From positions 682,001-746,000 of the forward strand of contig NZ_JBKGXS010000001.1 of the NCBI RefSeq assembly GCF_046546475.1: 64,000 nucleotides of DNA, written 5' to 3'. The notes below the pieces were generated by a model. The model did not search any database. It worked only from the letters and a program-made list of their open reading frames with translations, and was not told the DNA's origin. Source of the stretch: Pseudonocardia phyllosphaerae. GTDB taxonomy: Bacteria; Actinomycetota; Actinomycetes; Mycobacteriales; Pseudonocardiaceae. Shown piece after piece: positions 54,260 through 62,550 of the stretch (positions within the stretch are counted from its first letter, which is position 1; each line of letters opens with the position of its first letter). Both the position numbers and the translations under genes were made by a program.

Positions 54260-55759
54260 ATGCACGGTGTCTACGCAGCGGACCAGGTGCGCGCGGCCGA
54301 AGCCGCCATGCTCGCGACGGTGCCCGACGGCACGCTGATGCGCCGGGCCGCGTCCGGGCTCGCGCAGCACCTGGCTGCGTACCTGGGCTCGACCTACGGC
54401 CGCCGGGTGGTGCTGCTCGTCGGCGCAGGCGACAACGGCGGCGACGCGCTGTGGGCCGGCACCGAGCTGCGCCGCCGCGGCGCGGCGGTCACCGCGCTGC
54501 TGCTGAAGCCGGAGCGGGCGCACGCCGCGGGTCTGGCCGCGCTGCGCCGGGCCCGCGGCCGGGTGCTGCCGGTCGGCCCGGACACCATGGACGCGGCGCG
54601 GGCGGCGGTCGAGGACGCCGACGTCGTCGTCGACGGGATCGTGGGGATCTCCGGGCACGGCCCGCTGCGCGACCCCGCGCCGCTGCTCGTCGACACCGCG
54701 GACACCGCAGGGGTGCCGATCGTGGCGTGCGACCTGCCCAGCGGCGTCGACTGCGACACCGGGATCGCCGACGGCCCGCACGTGCGGGCCGCGTTCACCG
54801 TCACCTTCGGCTGCCGCAAGCCGGTGCACGCGCTGGCCGCACCGCTCTGCGGGCCGGTGCGGCTGGTCGACTTCGGGCTCGGCCCGTTCCTGGACTCCCA
54901 CGCCCCCGAGCCCGACGCGTGGGTGCTCGACGACGCCGACGCCGGAGCCCGCTGGCCCGTCCCCGGCCCGGCCGACGACAAGTACTCCCAGGGCGTCGTC
55001 GGGATCGCCGCGGGTTCGGCCGCCTACCCGGGCGCCGCGGTGCTCGCGGCCGGTGCCGCCGCGCTCGCCACGTCCGGGATGGTGCGTTTCGCCGGGGCCG
55101 CCGCCGACGAGGTCCGCCTGCACTGGCCGGAGATCGTCGCCACCGGCGACATCACCGACGCCGGGCGCACCCAGGCCTGGGCGGTCGGCCCGGGCATCGG
55201 CACCGGCGACACCGGCCGCTCGGTGCTGGAGACGGTGCTCGCCCGCGAGGTCCCCACCTGCATCGACGCCGACGGCATCACCCTGCTCGCCCGGCACGAC
55301 GACCTGCGCGACCGGATCCACGGCGCCCCGGTGGTGCTCACCCCGCACGCCGGGGAGTTCGCCCGCATCGCCGGATCGGTCGACGACGACCACGGCGGCG
55401 ACCGGCTCGCCGCCGCCCGCGCGGCCGCCGCCGCACTCGGGGTGACCGTGCTGCTCAAGGGCAACGCCACGGTCGTCGCCGACCCGGACGGGCGGACGCT
55501 GGTCGACCCGGCCGCCGACGCGTGGGCGGCCACCGCCGGGTCCGGGGACCTGCTCACCGGCATGATCGGCGCGCTGCTCGCGGCCGGGCTCGACCCGTGG
55601 TGGGCGGCAGGCGCCGGGACGCTGGTGCACGCCCGCGCCGCGACCCTGGCCGCCCGGGCCCACGGGCTGCCGCCGGTCCCGGCGCCCGCGACGGCGATCC
55701 AGGCCGCCATCCCGTCCGCGGTGCGGGCGGTCCGGGCCGCCGCAGGCGCGCACCGGTAG
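54260..55759 (+). CDS. nnr: Bifunctional NAD(P)H-hydrate epimerase / ADP-dependent NAD(P)HX dehydratase
   Basis: Repairs hydrated NADH and NADPH. 499 residues: N-terminal YjeF_N epimerase domain (about 1-215; VGAGDNGGDALWAG and DLPSGVDCDTG) and C-terminal YjeF_C dehydratase domain of the ribokinase-like fold (about 230-499), with TPHAGEFARI, LKGNATVV and GSGDLLTGMIGALLAAG. It lies 58 bp after glmS and before alr, the arrangement seen in mycobacteria. No anomalies. Confidence 0.95.
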   Translation: MHGVYAADQVRAAEAAMLATVPDGTLMRRAASGLAQHLAAYLGSTYGRRVVLLVGAGDNGGDALWAGTELRRRGAAVTALLLKPERAHAAGLAALRRARGRVLPVGPDTMDAARAAVEDADVVVDGIVGISGHGPLRDPAPLLVDTADTAGVPIVACDLPSGVDCDTGIADGPHVRAAFTVTFGCRKPVHALAAPLCGPVRLVDFGLGPFLDSHAPEPDAWVLDDADAGARWPVPGPADDKYSQGVVGIAAGSAAYPGAAVLAAGAAALATSGMVRFAGAAADEVRLHWPEIVATGDITDAGRTQAWAVGPGIGTGDTGRSVLETVLAREVPTCIDADGITLLARHDDLRDRIHGAPVVLTPHAGEFARIAGSVDDDHGGDRLAAARAAAAALGVTVLLKGNATVVADPDGRTLVDPAADAWAATAGSGDLLTGMIGALLAAGLDPWWAAGAGTLVHARAATLAARAHGLPPVPAPATAIQAAIPSAVRAVRAAAGAHR

Positions 55760-55813
55760 CGGTCCGGCCGGGCCGGCGCCGCGTCGTGGACCGGCCGGGC
55801 GGACCGGGATGCG

Positions 55814-57034
55814 ATGATCGGGGCCGTGTTGCCTGCCGCCGAACCCGCGCCAGGGCCGAGTACCGCGCCCGGGGGCCCGCGCCCGCGCGCCGAGGCGGTC
55901 GTCGATCTGGACGCCGTGCGGCACAACGTCGCGCTGCTCTCCGGCACCGCCGCCCGCTCCGGCGCGGCGACGATGGCGGTCGTCAAGGCCGACGCCTACG
56001 GCCACGACGCGGCCGCCGTCGCCCGGGCCGCGCTGGAGTCCGGCGCCGACCGGCTCGGCGTCTGCACCCTGGAGGAGGCCCTCGCGGTCCGTGCGGCCGG
56101 GATCGACGCACCCCTGCTGAGCTGGCTGCACCTGCCCGACGAGGACTTCGCGTCCGCCGTCGCCGCCGGCGTCGAGCTGGGGGTGTCCTCGCGTGAGCAC
56201 CTCGCCGCGATGCTGGCCGGGGCCCGTGCTGCGGGCCGCCCGGCCCGGCTGCACCTCAAGGCCGACACCGGGCTGAGCCGCAACGGCTGCCCGCCCGGCG
56301 AGTGGCCCGCCCTCGTCGGCGAGGCCGCCGACGCCGTCGCGGACGGCTTCGCCGAGGTCACCGGGGTCTGGTCGCACCTGGCGAGCGCCGACGAGCCCGG
56401 CGACCCGAGCATCGACGCCCAGGCCGACCGGCTGCGCGCGGCCGCCGCGCACGTCCGCGACCGCGGCTTCGACCCGCTGGTGCACCTGGCCAACTCCGCG
56501 GCCCTGATGACCCGCCCGGACCTGCACTTCGACGTCGTCCGGCCCGGGATCGCGGTCTACGGCCTGGACCCGATCGCGCAGCCCGCCGACAGCCCGCTGG
56601 TCCCGGCGATGACGCTGCGCGGCCGGGTCGCGCTGGTCAAGACGATCTCCGCCGGGGAGGGCGTCTCCTACGGCCACGAGTGGGTCGCGCCCACCGAACG
56701 GACGCTGGCGCTGGTCCCGCTGGGCTACGCCGACGGCGTCCCGCGGCGGCTCAACAACCGCGGCCGGATGCGCGTGCGGATCGGCGACACGATCCGGCCC
56801 GTCGTGGGGCGGGTCTGCATGGACCAGTTCGTCGTCGACTGCGGGCGGCCCGGTGAGCTCGACGTGGCCGTGGGGGACACCGCCGAGCTGTTCGGGACCG
56901 GCGCCGGCGGCGCGCCGACCGCCCGCGAGTGGGCCGACGAGCTCGGCACGATCCACTACGAGATCGTCACCGGAATCAGGGGGCGGGTGCGGCGCACGCT
57001 CGCGCACCCGTCCGTCGGGGGGAACAACGGATGA
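55814..57034 (+). CDS. alr: Alanine racemase
   Basis: PLP enzyme that makes D-alanine for peptidoglycan. 406 residues from ATG 55814; GTG at 55826 is an alternative. PLP lysine is Lys58 in AVVKADAYGHDA (the usual YGHG reads YGHD), catalytic Tyr286 in GVSYGHEW; RVCMDQF is conserved. About 25 Pro/Ala-rich residues precede the barrel. The stop overlaps the next gene (ATGA). Confidence 0.96.
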   Translation: MIGAVLPAAEPAPGPSTAPGGPRPRAEAVVDLDAVRHNVALLSGTAARSGAATMAVVKADAYGHDAAAVARAALESGADRLGVCTLEEALAVRAAGIDAPLLSWLHLPDEDFASAVAAGVELGVSSREHLAAMLAGARAAGRPARLHLKADTGLSRNGCPPGEWPALVGEAADAVADGFAEVTGVWSHLASADEPGDPSIDAQADRLRAAAAHVRDRGFDPLVHLANSAALMTRPDLHFDVVRPGIAVYGLDPIAQPADSPLVPAMTLRGRVALVKTISAGEGVSYGHEWVAPTERTLALVPLGYADGVPRRLNNRGRMRVRIGDTIRPVVGRVCMDQFVVDCGRPGELDVAVGDTAELFGTGAGGAPTAREWADELGTIHYEIVTGIRGRVRRTLAHPSVGGNNG

Positions 57035-58524
57035 GCCGCACGGGATGGACGGTCGCCGGCATCGCCGGTGGCCTGGCCGGGGCCGCGGGTGCCGCGGTCG
57101 GGGTCGGCGTGACCAACCAGCGGCGCCGGATCGCCGCCAGCCGGCGCAGCCTCGCGACCGAGATGGCCGAGTACGACGGCAACCCGCCTGCCGGAGTGGT
57201 CGGCGAGGACATGTCGGTCACCGCCGACGACGGCGTGCGGCTGGCCTGCGAGGAGGTGCTCCCGGCCGACGGCTCGGAACCCGTGGCCACCGTCGTGCTG
57301 ATCCACGGGTTCGCGCTCGACCGGCGCACCTGGCAGGAGCAGCGGCCGTTCCTGGCAGGGCTGTCCGGCCCGTCGGTGCGGCTGGTGCTCTACGACCAGC
57401 GCAGCCACGGCCGCTCCGAGCGCGCCCCCGCGGAGTCCTGCACGATCGCCCAGCTCGGCCACGACCTCGACGCGGTGATCCGCAGCCTCGCCCCGACCGG
57501 ACCGCTGGTGCTGGTGTCGCACTCGATGGGCGGCATGACGGTGATGGCACTGGCCGAGCAGAACCCGGAGCTGTTCCGCGACCGGGTCGTCGGCGTCGCG
57601 CTGATCTCCACCTCGGCCGGGGAGATGGCCTCCTCCGGGCTGCCGGGCACGTTCCTGTCCCGCCGCAACCCGATCATCCGCGGGCTGTCCGGGCTCGCCG
57701 CCTGGCAGCCGGGCTTGGTCGAGGGCGGGCGTCGCGCGCTCGGGGACGTCATCTGGGCGTTCACCAAGCACTTCGCCTACGGCGACAAGCAGGTCGACCC
57801 GGCGATGGTCGACCTGGTCGACACCATGATCGACGCCAACGCGGTCGGCGCGCTGACCGACTTCGTCGACACCCTCGGCACGCACGACCGGATCGCGGCC
57901 CTGCCCGGTCTGTCCGACGCCGAGGTACTGGTCCTGGCCGGTGACGCGGACCGGATCATCCCGTACCGGCACTCCGAGGTGATCGCCGACGCGATCCCGA
58001 CCGCGCGGCTGGTGCGCGATCCCGGTGTCGGGCACATGCCGATGCTGGAGACCCCCGACCTGGTCGACGGCGAGCTGGGCGACCTCATCGAGCGCAGCAT
58101 GGAGCGGGTCCGCGGCGGGAAGGTGCGGCTGCGCCGCCCCGAGCAGCGGCGCAAGGACGAGCGCACCGGCCGGAAACGGTCCGGGACCGCGAAGGGCGGT
58201 GCCCAGAAGAACGGCGCCGCGAAGGGCAGGGCCCCGAGGAACGGGGCCCCCAAGGGCAGGGCCTCGAAGAACAGCGCCGCGAAGGCGGGTACGGCGAAGG
58301 ACACCACCCCGAAGGACGGCGATCCGAAGAACGGTCCCGGGCGGGACAACGGGCCGAACGGCACCGCGACCGACGCCGGAACCTCCACCGGCGGCTCCGC
58401 GAGGAACGGCACCGCGGCCGCCCGGAAGAACGTGGCCGCCGACCGGGCCCGGGCCGCCGCCGAGAGCACCCGCAACGCCGTCACCCGGGCCCGCGGACGG
58501 GCGGCGCGGAAGGACCGGACGTGA
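57031..58524 (+). CDS. Alpha/beta hydrolase with basic pentapeptide-repeat tail
   Basis: 497 residues. A Gly/Ala-rich hydrophobic N-terminus (about 4-28) may be a membrane anchor or signal. Hydrolase domain: HGFALDRRTW, nucleophile Ser165 in SHSMGGM, acid in AGDADRIIP, and His in GVGHMPML. From about residue 387 the tail contains ten five-residue units (A/P/S-K-x-x-A pattern, DNA 58189-58338), then an Asn/Gly-rich and an Ala/Arg helix-like end, resembling histone H1-type tails. It overlaps alr (ATGA) and tsaE (GTGA). The hydrolase in this position is common in actinobacteria; the tail is unusual. Confidence 0.88.
   Translation: MSRTGWTVAGIAGGLAGAAGAAVGVGVTNQRRRIAASRRSLATEMAEYDGNPPAGVVGEDMSVTADDGVRLACEEVLPADGSEPVATVVLIHGFALDRRTWQEQRPFLAGLSGPSVRLVLYDQRSHGRSERAPAESCTIAQLGHDLDAVIRSLAPTGPLVLVSHSMGGMTVMALAEQNPELFRDRVVGVALISTSAGEMASSGLPGTFLSRRNPIIRGLSGLAAWQPGLVEGGRRALGDVIWAFTKHFAYGDKQVDPAMVDLVDTMIDANAVGALTDFVDTLGTHDRIAALPGLSDAEVLVLAGDADRIIPYRHSEVIADAIPTARLVRDPGVGHMPMLETPDLVDGELGDLIERSMERVRGGKVRLRRPEQRRKDERTGRKRSGTAKGGAQKNGAAKGRAPRNGAPKGRASKNSAAKAGTAKDTTPKDGDPKNGPGRDNGPNGTATDAGTSTGGSARNGTAAARKNVAADRARAAAESTRNAVTRARGRAARKDRT
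58189..58338 (+). repeat. Ten 15-bp units encoding a basic pentapeptide repeat
   Basis: Each unit encodes a five-residue motif with Lys or Arg at position 2 and usually Ala at position 5 (for example AKGGA, QKNGA, AKGRA, PRNGA, PKGRA). The first six are well kept and the last four decay to AKAGT, AKDTT, PKDGD and PKNGP. The array is in frame and adds 50 residues to the hydrolase. Confidence 0.85.
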
Positions 58525-58997
58525 TCCCGGCCCCCGGTGCGGAGCCGGTGCGCCACGAGCTGCCCGGCGTCGCCGACACCGAGGCGTTCGGTGAGCAGCT
58601 CGGTGGTGAGCTGGCGGCCGGGGACGTGCTGCTGCTGGCCGGTCCGCTGGGTGCGGGCAAGACCGCGCTGGTCCGGGGCCTGGCCCGGGGGCTCGGGGTG
58701 GCCGGGCAGGTCGCGTCGCCGACGTTCGTGATCGCGCGCGAGCACCCGTCGTCGGGCGCCGGGCCTGCGCTGGTGCACGTCGACGCCTACCGGCTCGGTG
58801 GGCCGGACGGCAGCGTCGACGTCGCCGCCGAGCTCGACGACCTGGATCTGGACACCGAGCTGGAGCGGGCCGTCGTCGCCGTCGAGTGGGGGGTGGGGGT
58901 GGCCGACCGGCTCGCGACGAGCGCGGTGGAGGTCGTCCTGGAGCGGCGCGACGACGAGACCCGGGTCGCCACGCTGCGCCGCACCGCACGGCCGTAG
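58521..58997 (+). CDS. tsaE: tRNA threonylcarbamoyladenosine biosynthesis ATPase TsaE
   Basis: P-loop protein needed for t6A modification of ANN-decoding tRNAs, 158 residues. Walker A GPLGAGKT at 41-48, SPTFVIAREH, HVDAYRL and AVEWGVGVADRL are family motifs. GTG start overlapping the preceding stop. The next gene, tsaB, is its functional partner. TsaD, which completes the complex, is not in the window. Confidence 0.94.
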   Translation: MIPAPGAEPVRHELPGVADTEAFGEQLGGELAAGDVLLLAGPLGAGKTALVRGLARGLGVAGQVASPTFVIAREHPSSGAGPALVHVDAYRLGGPDGSVDVAAELDDLDLDTELERAVVAVEWGVGVADRLATSAVEVVLERRDDETRVATLRRTARP

Positions 58998-59008
58998 GCT
59001 GGACGACC

Positions 59009-59716
59009 GTGCTGGTACTGGCCCTGGACACCGCGACGACCGTCGTCACCGCCGGACTCGTGGAGCTGCCCGGGTCACCGGGCGAGGCGCCGGTGACGCT
59101 CGCCGCCCGCGCCCACGACGGCCGCCGCCACGGTGAGCTGCTGATGCCCGCGGTCCGCGCGCTGTGCGCCGAGACCGGCCGCGACCTGGCCGAGGTCGAC
59201 GCCGTCGTGGTCGGCGCCGGGCCGGGCCCGTTCACCGGGCTGCGGGTCGGGATCGTCTCCGCCGCCGCGCTCGGCGACGCCCTCGGCGTCCCGGTGCACG
59301 GCGTGTGCTCGCACGACGCGATCGCCTGGGCCGTGCCGGTCCCGGAAGGCAGCGATCCGAGAGACCCCGGAAACCTGCTCGTCGCCACCGACGCCCGCCG
59401 GCGCGAGGTGTACTGGGCGCTCTACGACCCCACCGACCCGCAGGTCCGGCGGATCTCCGGCCCCTCGGTCGAGGCGCCGGAGTCCCTGGGGCAGCGGCTC
59501 GGCGAGCTGGGTGTGGGTGCGGTCGCCGGGGACCCGGCGTTCGCCGACCGGCTCGGGGTCGCGATCACCGGGCCGTCCGCCCCGGCACCGGACGGGCTGG
59601 TCGCCGTCGCCGCCGCGGACCTGCGCGCCGGCCGCGCACCGGCCCCGGTCGAGCCGCTCTACCTGCGCCGCCCGGACGCCGAGGAGCCGACCGGCCGCAA
59701 GCGCGTCACGGCCTGA
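59009..59716 (+). CDS. tsaB: tRNA threonylcarbamoyladenosine biosynthesis protein TsaB
   Basis: Non-catalytic ASKHA-fold partner of TsaD in t6A synthesis, 235 residues. It begins MLVLALDTATTVVTAGL and has VVGAGPGPFTGLRVG and the YLRRPDAE end. The GTG at 59009 gives the family N-terminus. No SD; TAGGCT (58995-59000), inside the tsaE stop region, ends 8 nt before the start and may be a -10 for a leaderless mRNA. Confidence 0.93.
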   Translation: MLVLALDTATTVVTAGLVELPGSPGEAPVTLAARAHDGRRHGELLMPAVRALCAETGRDLAEVDAVVVGAGPGPFTGLRVGIVSAAALGDALGVPVHGVCSHDAIAWAVPVPEGSDPRDPGNLLVATDARRREVYWALYDPTDPQVRRISGPSVEAPESLGQRLGELGVGAVAGDPAFADRLGVAITGPSAPAPDGLVAVAAADLRAGRAPAPVEPLYLRRPDAEEPTGRKRVTA

Positions 59717-59727
59717 GCGGACCACCC

Positions 59728-60216
59728 GTGCCCACCGACGCCACCGTCACGATCGGCCCGCTCTACCGGGCCGACGCCCGCCGCTGCGCGGAGCTGGAGG
59801 ACCTGCTGTTCCCCGGCGACGACCCGTGGAGCGCCCAGGCCTTCCGCGACGCCGTGTCCTCGGGCCAGCTCTACGTCGCTGCCCGGGCCGACGGCCGGCT
59901 GGTCGGCTACGCAGGTCTCGCCGTCGTCGCCGGTCCGCCGCAGGCCGAGGCCGAGGTGCACACCATCGGCGTCGACCCGGACTGGCAGGGACACGGGATC
60001 GGGCGCGCGCTGCTGGCGCAGCTGCTCGCCGCCGCCGACGAGCTGGGTGCCACGGTGTTCCTCGAGGTCCGCACGGACAACGAGCCCGCCCGCACGCTCT
60101 ACGAGTCCACCGGGTTCACCGTGGTCGGGCTGCGCAAGCGCTACTACCGGCCGTCCGGCGCGGACGCGCACACCATGCGCCGCGACCCCGCCGGACCGGC
60201 CGGAGAGCAGGGCTAG
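59728..60216 (+). CDS. rimI: Ribosomal-protein-alanine N-acetyltransferase, RimI-type GNAT
   Basis: 162 residues, GNAT acetyltransferase. Motif A reads HTIGVDPDWQGHGIGRALL (acetyl-CoA pyrophosphate loop QGHGIG), followed by LEVRTDNEPARTLYESTGF, typical of RimI. GTG start 11 nt after tsaB. In most actinobacteria tsaD follows; here a minus-strand aminotransferase follows, and the two stop codons share CTAG (60213-60216). Confidence 0.9.
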   Translation: MPTDATVTIGPLYRADARRCAELEDLLFPGDDPWSAQAFRDAVSSGQLYVAARADGRLVGYAGLAVVAGPPQAEAEVHTIGVDPDWQGHGIGRALLAQLLAAADELGATVFLEVRTDNEPARTLYESTGFTVVGLRKRYYRPSGADAHTMRRDPAGPAGEQG

Positions 60217-61463
60217 AGGCTCTTCAGCACGTCGTCCAGGCTGTTGCGGGTGCCCTCGACCAGCAGGTCGACGTGGTCGCGGGTGAACGTCAGCGGCGGC
60301 GAGCACACCAGCGCGGTCGCGGTCGCCCGGATCAGCACACCGTGCTCCCGGGTGGCCTTCGCGATCCGTACCGGCAGGTCCGGCGTCGCGGCCAGGCGCT
60401 CCGGGTCCACGGCCAGCGCCCCCAGCACGCCGACTCCGCCGCGGGCGTGCCCGACCAGCGGGTGGTCCTCCAGCGACGCCAGCCCGGCGAGCAGCACCGG
60501 CTCCAGCTGCAGCGCCCGGTCGAGCAGGCCGTCCCGCTCCATCAGTGCGATCGTCGCCGACCCGGCGGCGCACGCGGCCGGGTGCCCGGCGTAGGTCTGG
60601 CCGTGCTTGAAGATCCGGCCCGGCTCGTCCCAGAACGGGGCCGCGACCCGCCCGGAGGCGATCATGCCGCCGAGTGGCTGGTAGCCCGAGGTGATGCCCT
60701 TCGCGAACGTCGCGATGTCCGGGCGCACCCCGAACCGGTCGATGCCGAGCCAGGTGCCGAGCCGGCCGAACCCGCAGATGACCTCGTCGGCGACGAACAG
60801 CACGCCGTGCCTGCGGCACACGTCGGCGGCGGCCTCGACGTAGCCGGGCGGCGGGGGCAGCACGCCACCGGCGCCGATCACCGGCTCGCAGAAGAACGCG
60901 GCCACCCGCTCCGGTCCGACGTCGACGATGGTCTTCTCCAGCGCGGCGGCGTCGTCCCACGCGGTCTGCACGACGTCCGGGGTGAACGGGGCACCGAGCC
61001 GGTTGCCGGGGATCCCGGCCAGCGACGTCCCGAACCCGTGCGTGCCGTGGTAGCTGTGCTCACGGTGCAGCAGCACCGTGCGGTCCGGCTCGCCGACGGC
61101 GACGAAGTACTCCCGGGCCAGCTTGGCCGCGGTCTCCACGGAGTCGCCGCCGCCGCTGGTGAAGAACACCTTCGCGTCGTCGACCGGGACGCGCTCGGCG
61201 ATCTCGGTCGCCAGCCGCTCGGCCGGGGCGTTGGTGAAGTCGGTGAACGTCGAGTACGCCTCGAGCTCGTACATCTGGTTCGCGACGGCGTCGACGATCT
61301 CGCCGCGACCGTGCCCGACGTTGGAGTACCAGAGGCTGGCGGTGGCGTCGAGGAAGCGGCGGCCGCGGTCGTCGTACACCCATACGTCCTCGCCACGGGT
61401 GATCGTGACGGCGCCGTCACGGACGGAGTGCATGGCGGCGAAGGGGTGCCAGAACGCGGTCAT
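60213..61463 (-). CDS. Class III (omega) aminotransferase
   Basis: PLP-dependent aminotransferase, 416 residues. HPFAAM at the N-terminus, PLP-phosphate region TSGGGDSVE, Asp227 in ADEVICGFGRLG, Schiff-base Lys255 in ATFAKGITSGY, and TYAGHPAACAA. This subgroup commonly uses amines or beta-alanine/GABA-type donors with pyruvate; the exact substrate cannot be told. The ATG at 61463 is set by GAGGAGG 4 nt upstream. Convergent with rimI, overlapping by 4 bp. Confidence 0.9.
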   Translation of the reverse strand: MTAFWHPFAAMHSVRDGAVTITRGEDVWVYDDRGRRFLDATASLWYSNVGHGRGEIVDAVANQMYELEAYSTFTDFTNAPAERLATEIAERVPVDDAKVFFTSGGGDSVETAAKLAREYFVAVGEPDRTVLLHREHSYHGTHGFGTSLAGIPGNRLGAPFTPDVVQTAWDDAAALEKTIVDVGPERVAAFFCEPVIGAGGVLPPPPGYVEAAADVCRRHGVLFVADEVICGFGRLGTWLGIDRFGVRPDIATFAKGITSGYQPLGGMIASGRVAAPFWDEPGRIFKHGQTYAGHPAACAAGSATIALMERDGLLDRALQLEPVLLAGLASLEDHPLVGHARGGVGVLGALAVDPERLAATPDLPVRIAKATREHGVLIRATATALVCSPPLTFTRDHVDLLVEGTRNSLDDVLKSL

Positions 61464-61591
61464 CGAGCCTCCTCGGGGCCGGGCCGCCCACCGTCGGGCG
61501 GCGCCGGAGGACCCGATCCTCACCCGGTGTGGGGCCGCGGCGCCACAACCGGGCGGGGGACCCGGCAGGGGATCGAGCCTCCGAGAGCACC

Positions 61592-62503
61592 TCAGGCGTT
61601 GTCGGACAGGTGGTTCAGCAGCCGCAGCTCGTCGTGGGTGAGCTGCAGCGTGCGCATCGGCAGCAGCCCGGCGAGCTGGGCGACCGACCGGGCGCTGGAC
61701 AGCGGCGCGGTCACCGTGGGTTGTGCGGCCAGCCAGGCCAGCGCGACGGCCGGGACCGGCACCTCGTGTCCGGCGGCGATCTCGTCGAGCCCGGCCAGCA
61801 CCGCCCGGCCGCGGGAGTCGAGGTAGGCCTCGGCGCCCTCGGCCCGCGGGCCCTCCGGCGCGGGGGAGTCGGGCCGGTACTTGCCGGTGAGGAAGCCCTT
61901 GGCCAGCCCGAAGTACGGGTAGACGGCCAGCCCCTCGGCCTCGGCGATCGGGGCGAGCGCGGCCTCGTAGTCGTCGCGCTCCATCAGGTTGTAGTGCGGC
62001 TGGATCGCGGTGTACGCGGTCAGCCCGTCGCGCGCGGAGATCTCCAGCGACGAGCGCAGCCGCTCGGCGGAGAAGTTCGACGCGCCGATCTCCCGGACCA
62101 GGCCCTCGCGGACCAGGGCGTCGAACGCGTCGAGGGTCTCCTCCTGCGCGGTGTCCGGGTCGTCGCGGTGGGCGTAGTAGAGGTCGATCCGGTCGGTGCC
62201 CAGCCGGCGCAGCGAGTCACGCGCCGCGGCGGCGATGTTCTCCGCGCCCAGCCCGGGGCGTTCCGGCCAGCTGCCGACCTTCGTCGCGATGCTCAGGGCG
62301 TCCCGGTTGCCCCGGGCGGCCATCCACTCGCCGAGGATCGTCTCGGACTCGCCGCCGGAGTTGCCCGGCGCGCGCCACGTGTAGGAGTCGGACGTGTCGA
62401 TCGTCGTGCCACCGGCCTCGACGAAGGCGTCGAGCACCGCGAACGAGGTGTCGCGGTCCGCCGTCCAGCCGAAGACGTTCGCACCGAGTGCCAGGTCAGC
62501 CAC
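61592..62503 (-). CDS. Aldo/keto reductase
   Basis: NADPH-dependent oxidoreductase of the AKR (TIM-barrel) superfamily, 303 residues. Catalytic tetrad visible: Asp36 (TIDTSD), Tyr41 (SYTW), Lys75 (IATKVG) and His112 (YYAHRDD); ending PLSSARSVAQLAGLL is the cofactor-binding region. GTG start with no SD; TAGCGT on the minus strand (plus 62511-62516) ends 7 nt before it, suggesting a leaderless mRNA. Substrate unknown. Confidence 0.92.
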   Translation of the reverse strand: MADLALGANVFGWTADRDTSFAVLDAFVEAGGTTIDTSDSYTWRAPGNSGGESETILGEWMAARGNRDALSIATKVGSWPERPGLGAENIAAAARDSLRRLGTDRIDLYYAHRDDPDTAQEETLDAFDALVREGLVREIGASNFSAERLRSSLEISARDGLTAYTAIQPHYNLMERDDYEAALAPIAEAEGLAVYPYFGLAKGFLTGKYRPDSPAPEGPRAEGAEAYLDSRGRAVLAGLDEIAAGHEVPVPAVALAWLAAQPTVTAPLSSARSVAQLAGLLPMRTLQLTHDELRLLNHLSDNA

Positions 62504-62550
62504 GGCGCCGACGCTACCGAAGAGCGACGGCGCCGCGGCCGGTCCCGGCC

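Noticed and set aside
54188..57007. 939-codon minus-strand frame opposite nnr and alr
   Set aside because: Low-complexity Gly/Arg/Ala/Asp shadow of two confident genes.
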